From an uncultured Oscillibacter sp. (GTDB taxonomy: Bacteria > Bacillota > Clostridia > Oscillospirales > Oscillospiraceae), in contig NZ_CAJULS010000004.1 of assembly GCF_910587525.1 (NCBI RefSeq), forward strand, positions 1 to 52,869: 52,869 bases of DNA, given 5' to 3'. A program made the position numbers and the translations under genes. Under the pieces are notes generated by a model. The model was not told the DNA's origin and did not search any database. It saw nothing but the letters and a program-made list of their open reading frames with translations. Below are positions 48,963-52,869 of the stretch, piece by piece. Position 1 is the first letter of the stretch; every line of letters begins with the position of its first letter.

Positions 48963-49678
48963 AAATTCTGCTGATCGGCCGGGGCAAAATGGGCCGCCTG
49001 ATTCAGGAGACCGCCGCGGCCGCCGGGGACGAGGTGGCGGCCGCCCTGGGCCGGAATGATTTGGACCGCCTGGGGCGCATGGGCCGGGTGGCGGACGTGG
49101 TGATGGATTTCTCCCGTCCGGAGGCCCTGCCGGAGCTGTGTGCCTACGTCCGCCGCACCGGTACGCCTCTGCTCTCCGGCACCACGGGCTATGCTCCGGC
49201 GGACCGGGCACAGCTGGAGGCCCTGGGGGAGGCGGCCCCGGTGCTGTGGGCAGCCAACTTCTCCCTGGGTGTGGCGGTGCTGGTCCGGGCGCTGCGGGAG
49301 GTCTCCGGCGTGCTGCGGCCGGACTTTGACATTGAAATCACCGAGGCTCACCACAACCAGAAAGAGGACGCTCCCAGCGGAACGGCGAAACTGTTGTTGG
49401 AGGCCATTGATCCTGCCAGGGCGATGACCGTGGTCTGCGGCCGGGAGGGGAACACCGGAAAGCGGGAAAAGGGCGAGATCGGCGTACACGCCCTCCGGGG
49501 CGGCACCGTGGCGGGGACCCACACGGTGTACTTCCTGGGACCCGGTGAGGAGCTGGAGTTCACCCACCGGGCCGCCAGCCGGCAGATTTTTGTCAACGGC
49601 GCACTGCACATGGCCCGGCTTCTGCCGGGAAAGCCCAAGGGGGCTTACGACCTGCAAAAAATCTTGTTTGGGGAGTGA
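48959..49678 (+). CDS. dapB: 4-hydroxy-tetrahydrodipicolinate reductase
   Basis: A 239-residue NAD(P)H reductase. The nucleotide motif is LLIGRGKMGRLI; later LSGTTGYAPADRAQLE, then IEITEAHHNQKEDAPSGTAK, the substrate-binding signature with its His-His pair and Lys (near 128-147). GTG 48959 overlaps the dapA stop by 4 nt (coupled). Family length is about 240-270. The opening GRGKMG differs slightly from the usual GxxGRMG. Products go to dapH. Confidence 0.96.
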   Translation: MKILLIGRGKMGRLIQETAAAAGDEVAAALGRNDLDRLGRMGRVADVVMDFSRPEALPELCAYVRRTGTPLLSGTTGYAPADRAQLEALGEAAPVLWAANFSLGVAVLVRALREVSGVLRPDFDIEITEAHHNQKEDAPSGTAKLLLEAIDPARAMTVVCGREGNTGKREKGEIGVHALRGGTVAGTHTVYFLGPGEELEFTHRAASRQIFVNGALHMARLLPGKPKGAYDLQKILFGE

Positions 49679-49683
49679 CGGCT

Positions 49684-50379
49684 ATGAACGCCCAGGAGAT
49701 CATCAATTATATCGCGAACTCTGAGAAAAAGACCCCGGTAAAGCTGTATATCAACACCCTGGGCCCCGTGGACTTCGGTTCTGCCAAGGTCTTCGGACAG
49801 GGAAACAGCTTCACCGTCTTCGGCGACTGGCCGGAGCTCTCCGCCGTGCTGGAGGCCAACGCCGGAAACATCGGGGACTATGTGGTGGAGTATGACCGCC
49901 GCAACTCCGGCGTGCCCCTGCTGGACCTGCGGGGGGTGAAGGCCCGTATTGAACCCGGCGCCATCATCCGGGAGAAGGTGGAGATCGGCGAGGGGGCCGT
50001 CATCATGATGGGGGCCGTCGTCAATATCGGCGCCGTCATCGGCCCGGGCACCATGATTGATATGGGCGCAGTCCTGGGTGGACGGGCCACCGTGGGGGCG
50101 AAGTGCCATGTGGGCGCTGGCGCGGTGCTGGCAGGCGTGGTGGAGCCCGCCTCCGCCACACCGGTGGTCGTAGAGGACGGCGTTCTCATCGGGGCCAACG
50201 CCGTGGTCATCGAGGGGGTGCACGTGGGCAAAAACGCCGTGGTGGCCGCAGGGGCCGTGGTGGTGGAGGACGTGCCGGAAAACGCCGTCGTCGCCGGCTG
50301 TCCTGCCCGGGTTATCAAGATGAAGGATGAAAAGACGGAGGGCAAAACCGCCCTGGTGGATGCCCTGCGGCAGCTGTAA
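49684..50379 (+). CDS. dapH: Tetrahydrodipicolinate N-acetyltransferase
   Basis: A 231-residue left-handed beta-helix transferase that puts an acetyl group on tetrahydrodipicolinate, the entry of the acetylase branch of lysine synthesis. The hexapeptide repeats are clear: EPGAIIREKVEIGEGAVIMM, VVNIGAVIGPGTMIDMGAVL and GGRATVGAKCHVGAGAVLAG. The N-terminal DapH_N domain is residues 1-80. ATG 49684 is preferred over GTG 49675 and has GGGGAG before it. Bacillus DapH is 236 residues. The presence of dapH, not dapD, sets the pathway type. Confidence 0.96.
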   Translation: MNAQEIINYIANSEKKTPVKLYINTLGPVDFGSAKVFGQGNSFTVFGDWPELSAVLEANAGNIGDYVVEYDRRNSGVPLLDLRGVKARIEPGAIIREKVEIGEGAVIMMGAVVNIGAVIGPGTMIDMGAVLGGRATVGAKCHVGAGAVLAGVVEPASATPVVVEDGVLIGANAVVIEGVHVGKNAVVAAGAVVVEDVPENAVVAGCPARVIKMKDEKTEGKTALVDALRQL

Positions 50380-50500
50380 AGCAGACAGAAGGACACTGCC
50401 CTCTGCTTTGCCGCTCTGGTGTCCTGCCCGTCCGGCGAATATTCGTCTGGTCCTCCAAAACACAGCATAAAAATTTGGCAGCCCTGTCCCGTTTTTTCGG

Positions 50501-50529
50501 TTGCCGGAGACAACCATCTGTGCTATCCT
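50501..50529 (+). promoter_or_regulatory. Promoter of the MBL gene
   Basis: TTGCCG (50501-50506), 17 nt, TATCCT (50524-50529), 30 nt before the ATG. A weak hairpin with AAAGCAGA/TCTGCTTT arms lies after dapH (about 50378-50410). Confidence 0.6.
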
Positions 50530-50560
50530 GTTAGCAATAAAAATCAGAGGGGGACGGGAT

Positions 50561-51511
50561 ATGCTGGTTTTGGACTTTATCAATGTGGGCAACGGCGACT
50601 CCACCCTGGTGCGGGAGATGGAGAACGGTGAGCAGAAGTTCGCCATGCTGGTGGACTGCGGGCACGACAGCCTTGTGCGGGATGACCATCCCCAGGAGCT
50701 GGACCCCCGCTCCCGGCGGATCTACGCCGGGGATTTTCTGAAAAAGCAGGGCGTCGCCCGCCTGGACAAGGTGCTGCTGACCCACTTCCACCGGGACCAC
50801 ATCGGCGGCCTGGGCCGGGTGCTGGAGAGCGTGGCGGCAGAGGAGCTGCTGGCCACCTACGTCCCGCCCGCCGGCGCAGGGCTGCTGGAGCCGGACGGGG
50901 ACAACGGTCTTCCCAAGGCGGCCCGGAATGCCGTCCGGTGCCTGGAGCTGTATGCCGGGGCTCTGCGGGAGAACCCCGGGCGTGTGGAGCGGATGACGGA
51001 GCTCCCCGGGACCCGGATGGAGCGCTTTCAGCTGACAGACAGCCTGACGATGGATGTCCTCTTTGGCGAGGCGGCCCTGTACCGCCGCCAGCGGGAGGTC
51101 TATGACGCCCTTTTCCGGGGAGAGCGGAACAGCTACGACCTGCTGCACTGGGCCAAGTGCATGAATATCTCCAGTCTCCGCCAGCGGCTGTACTACCACG
51201 GAAAGGAGATCGTCCTGGGGGGCGATTTCTACGCCCATATGTGGGAGACGGCCTCCGCCACCCCCTGCGATATTCTCAAGGCCCCTCATCACGCCTCGCT
51301 GTCCTCTACCACCCGGAAGCTGCTGAAAATGCTCCAGCCCGAGACCGTTGTGGTCAGCGTGGCGGCGGGACGGCCGGATGAGCGGCCCCATCCCTATATT
51401 ATTTCTCTGATGCGGGAGTTTGCGGAGGATGTCCACTTCACCGACGCAGTGGCTATCCCGGGGCTGGTGAATCCGGTGTTCCATGAGTCGGTACATATTG
51501 AGATTGAATAG
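50561..51511 (+). CDS. MBL-fold hydrolase, ComEC-C-like
   Basis: A 316-residue metallo-beta-lactamase fold protein. VLDFINVGNGDSTLV at the start is the ComEC/Rec2-like opening, TLVDCGH is close; LLTHFHRDHIGGLGRVL holds the HxHxDH ligands, ILGGDFYAHMWE-like VLGGDFYAHMWE the late Asp, and KAPHHASLSS the last His pair. It lacks the membrane parts of ComEC, so it is a free hydrolase of unknown target. ATG 50561 with GGGGGAC upstream. It stands alone, between dapH and a repeat. Confidence 0.9.
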   Translation: MLVLDFINVGNGDSTLVREMENGEQKFAMLVDCGHDSLVRDDHPQELDPRSRRIYAGDFLKKQGVARLDKVLLTHFHRDHIGGLGRVLESVAAEELLATYVPPAGAGLLEPDGDNGLPKAARNAVRCLELYAGALRENPGRVERMTELPGTRMERFQLTDSLTMDVLFGEAALYRRQREVYDALFRGERNSYDLLHWAKCMNISSLRQRLYYHGKEIVLGGDFYAHMWETASATPCDILKAPHHASLSSTTRKLLKMLQPETVVVSVAAGRPDERPHPYIISLMREFAEDVHFTDAVAIPGLVNPVFHESVHIEIE

Positions 51512-51564
51512 GAGAAGTTTTCATTCGGCTTCACGTTCCGGCTGGAATCGAATGAGGGAACCTG

Positions 51565-51605
51565 TTAAGAACCTGTATTCACAACCGGTGAATACAGGTT
51601 CTTAA
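51565..51605. repeat. 18-bp perfect palindrome, relative of the dispersed repeat (copy C)
   Basis: Arms 51565-51582 and 51588-51605 (loop AACCG). It carries CTGTATTCACA on the left arm, also found in copy A (20801) and, in GTATTCACA, in copy B. No T-run follows on either strand. The rest of the 168-nt gap is empty. Confidence 0.75.
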
Positions 51606-51679
51606 CCTTATGCTGATTCATACGGTTTTGAAACGGTTGATTCACGGGAGAAGCGGGATTCCCCGCGGTGCCGCCGGAA

Positions 51680-51883
51680 TCAGTCTTCTGTAAATTCAAA
51701 CAGTTCCTCTACCGTTACATGAAAAGCCTTTGCAATATCCATTGCCAGCTTCAGCGACGGATTATATTTTCCACTCTCCAGATGTACAATCGTTTCACGT
51801 CTTACATGTGCCAATTCTGCCAATTCACTCTGTTTTAATCCCGCTTTTTCCCGATATTCTTTGACCTTCGTATTAAGGGCCAT
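51680..51883 (-). CDS. XRE-family small repressor
   Basis: A 67-residue Cro/cI-type helix-turn-helix protein: MALNTKVKEYREKAGLKQSE then LAELAHVRRETIVHLESGKY (the HTH pair), NPSLKLAMDIAKAFHVTVEE and LFEFTED. It is the short Firmicute type often placed beside a small membrane protein. ATG 51883 has GGGAG at correct spacing; a longer frame upstream is rejected. It is 59 nt downstream of a membrane-protein gene in the same transcript and may control the promoter at 52394. Confidence 0.92.
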   Translation of the reverse strand: MALNTKVKEYREKAGLKQSELAELAHVRRETIVHLESGKYNPSLKLAMDIAKAFHVTVEELFEFTED

Positions 51884-51942
51884 ATCAAACTCCCTTACTG
51901 TCCGGCACGCAGAATATTGTAAATCGAATGACAGCCTGAGAA

Positions 51943-52347
51943 TTAGACCCCCTTGCTGTCCATCACACAAAATATGATGAATCGTATCACAGCCAATACC
52001 AGTATCATCCCAACCAGCGCGTAGCCCGCCAACGGCCCGTCTATGGCCTTGACGGCGCAGGCAAAGGCGATGACAGCAGCGGCAGCTATCATAATTTTCA
52101 ATCCGATTGCGTCTGTTCTGCGCAGATTTTGAATTGCCAGCTCATCTTTTTCTTCTTTGCTGTACTTATAAATGCGGATTGCCCGTAAAGCGAAAAATAT
52201 AATGGTGAATACAGCAACCGCATTCTGGATCATCTCATAATAATGATGCCAATCTCTTCGTGCCCACATCCAGTAGTAACAGACAAGAAGTACCGCATAG
52301 ATAATTTTGGTTCCTACGATTTCCTTTAGGGTGACTTTTGACTTCAT
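51943..52347 (-). CDS. Small membrane protein partner of the XRE regulator
   Basis: A 134-residue protein with four hydrophobic helices: near 10-27 (GTKIIYAVLLVCYYWMWA), 42-57 (AVAVFTIIFFALRAIR), 85-103 (LKIMIAAAAVIAFACAVKA) and 108-126 (LAGYALVGMILVLAVIRFII). A basic/acidic loop KYSKEEKDELAIQNLRRTD lies between. It has no catalytic residue. In Firmicutes such a protein next to a short XRE regulator forms a pair of unknown role. ATG 52347 has a Shine-Dalgarno GGAGG upstream; a longer open frame is rejected. Confidence 0.78.
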   Translation of the reverse strand: MKSKVTLKEIVGTKIIYAVLLVCYYWMWARRDWHHYYEMIQNAVAVFTIIFFALRAIRIYKYSKEEKDELAIQNLRRTDAIGLKIMIAAAAVIAFACAVKAIDGPLAGYALVGMILVLAVIRFIIFCVMDSKGV

Positions 52348-52393
52348 GCTCCATTCCTCCGTGTGATATATTTCTAACTCGCAGGGTGTTGTA

Positions 52394-52422
52394 AATATAT
52401 CACTTCCCATGTGTCCTGTCAA
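52394..52422 (-). promoter_or_regulatory. Strong promoter of the membrane protein-XRE operon
   Basis: On the minus strand TTGACA (52417-52422), 17 nt, TATATT (52394-52399). Near it are the palindrome-like TTATAAAATATTTATAA (52424-52440) and GATATATT ... AATATATC around the -10, candidate sites for the XRE protein. Confidence 0.8.
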
Positions 52423-52557
52423 TTATAAAATATTTATAACTTATTGCCCCGCTGTTTTTATACAGATCATAAGGGAGACAAACAATCATATAACAGAAAT
52501 CCTGGGCTTGGGCATTCAGAACAGGAATTGAGAACACAAAGGCAAATTGGAAGAGGG

Positions 52558-52585
52558 AAAAGGACCGGCGCAAGCCGGCCCTTTT
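52558..52585 (-). terminator. Terminator after the Gfo/Idh/MocA gene
   Basis: A 12-bp stem (52558-52569 / 52574-52585, one G-T wobble), loop TTGC on the minus strand, with four T's inside the end of the stem. It lies 12 nt after the oxidoreductase stop at 52598. Confidence 0.75.
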
Positions 52586-52597
52586 GTTTTGGCAGAA

Positions 52598-52869
52598 TTA
52601 CTTGTACAGCTCCGGCTTCTCCATGGTCTCCACCTTCAGGAACTGGGAGGTCCCGCGGGAGGCGTTCAGGGCGTCGCCGGCCACACAGGCCACATACCCG
52701 TCCCAGGAGGAGGGGCCGGTGAGCTTGCCGGCGTGGACGGACTCCACCCACTTGCAGAACTCAATGTCATAGGCCTCGATGAAGCGCTCCTTCCAGTCGG
52801 TCATGATAGGCATAGACTCGGCGGGATTCAGGCTGTCCCAGCCGGCGGGGCGGGAGCGGCGGACCACGG
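52598..52869 (-). CDS. Gfo/Idh/MocA-family oxidoreductase, C-terminal part (inositol 2-dehydrogenase-like)
   Basis: The last 90 residues of a gene that begins beyond the right edge. It reads RFIEAYDIEFCKWVESVHAG, then GPSSWDGYVACVAGDALNAS and QFLKVETMEKPELYK. The WDGYVA..AGDAL pattern, where a helix closes the sugar site, matches myo-inositol 2-dehydrogenases and related NAD-dependent enzymes. The coenzyme domain is outside the window, so the exact substrate is open. The stop TAA is at 52598. Confidence 0.8.
   Translation of the reverse strand, partial: VVRRSRPAGWDSLNPAESMPIMTDWKERFIEAYDIEFCKWVESVHAGKLTGPSSWDGYVACVAGDALNASRGTSQFLKVETMEKPELYK

Overview
The window reads as a GC-rich, spore-forming member of the Clostridia, most like the gut Oscillospiraceae (Flavonifractor/Pseudoflavonifractor-type). 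This is inferred from gene content: a YabP-YabQ-DivIC-YabR sporulation/division cluster, a SpoIIE phosphatase, CtsR-McsA-ClpC stress control, a RimP-NusA-RnpM-YlxQ-IF2-RbfA operon and acetylase-type lysine biosynthesis. No database search was possible, so the taxon is an inference. I saw no tRNA, rRNA or CRISPR array.

Layout. 1-1.84 kb (+): end of an amino-acid ABC transporter (binding protein, permease, ATPase). 1.88-2.95 kb (-): a YfcE-like phosphodiesterase and a GNAT acetyltransferase. 3.0-17.8 kb (-): a long one-directional block, in transcription order recJ, relA, dtd, a small unknown gene, an MBL hydrolase, hemZ, a nucleoside kinase-like gene, a zinc-ribbon gene, purine nucleoside phosphorylase, a SpoVB/MurJ-like flippase, mazG, hup, rqcP, yabP, yabQ, divIC, yabR. 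18.0-26.8 kb (+): the rimP-nusA-rnpM-ylxQ-infB-rbfA-nrnA-truB-ribF translation and ribosome-assembly operon behind a terminator-bearing leader. 26.9-27.9 kb (+): an Rrf2 regulator with a cupin gene. 28.0-30.4 kb (-): a small unknown gene and spoIIE. 30.6-31.9 kb (+): obg. 31.9-32.4 kb: a broken SMI1/KNR4 gene. 32.5-34.5 kb (-): recG. 34.6-35.8 kb (+): an ECF sigma factor interrupted by an amber codon, and its anti-sigma factor. 36.0-36.2 kb (-): ferredoxin. 36.3-40.0 kb (+): ctsR-mcsA-clpC with CtsR operators. 40.0-41.4 kb (-): a second ECF sigma/partner pair. 41.6-43.4 kb (+): a large membrane protein of unknown function. 43.5-44.6 kb: the scar of a mobilizable element. 44.7-50.4 kb: a lysine/diaminopimelate neighbourhood (aminotransferase, M20 deacetylase, lysine riboswitch, dapA-dapB-dapH). 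50.6-52.9 kb: an MBL protein, an XRE regulator with a membrane partner, and the end of a Gfo/Idh/MocA oxidoreductase.

Most of the window is conserved housekeeping DNA. The unusual material is in decayed genes (SMI1, ECF sigma, mobile-element scar), a 194-nt yabQ/divIC overlap, a ctsR-mcsA-clpC operon without mcsB, dispersed short repeats placed directly after stop codons, a lysine riboswitch whose terminator lies about 200 nt downstream, and the Rrf2/cupin pair with a readable promoter-operator. I did not find a clearly new multi-gene system. The best candidates for something undescribed are the 615-residue membrane protein, the two ECF modules and the dispersed repeat.
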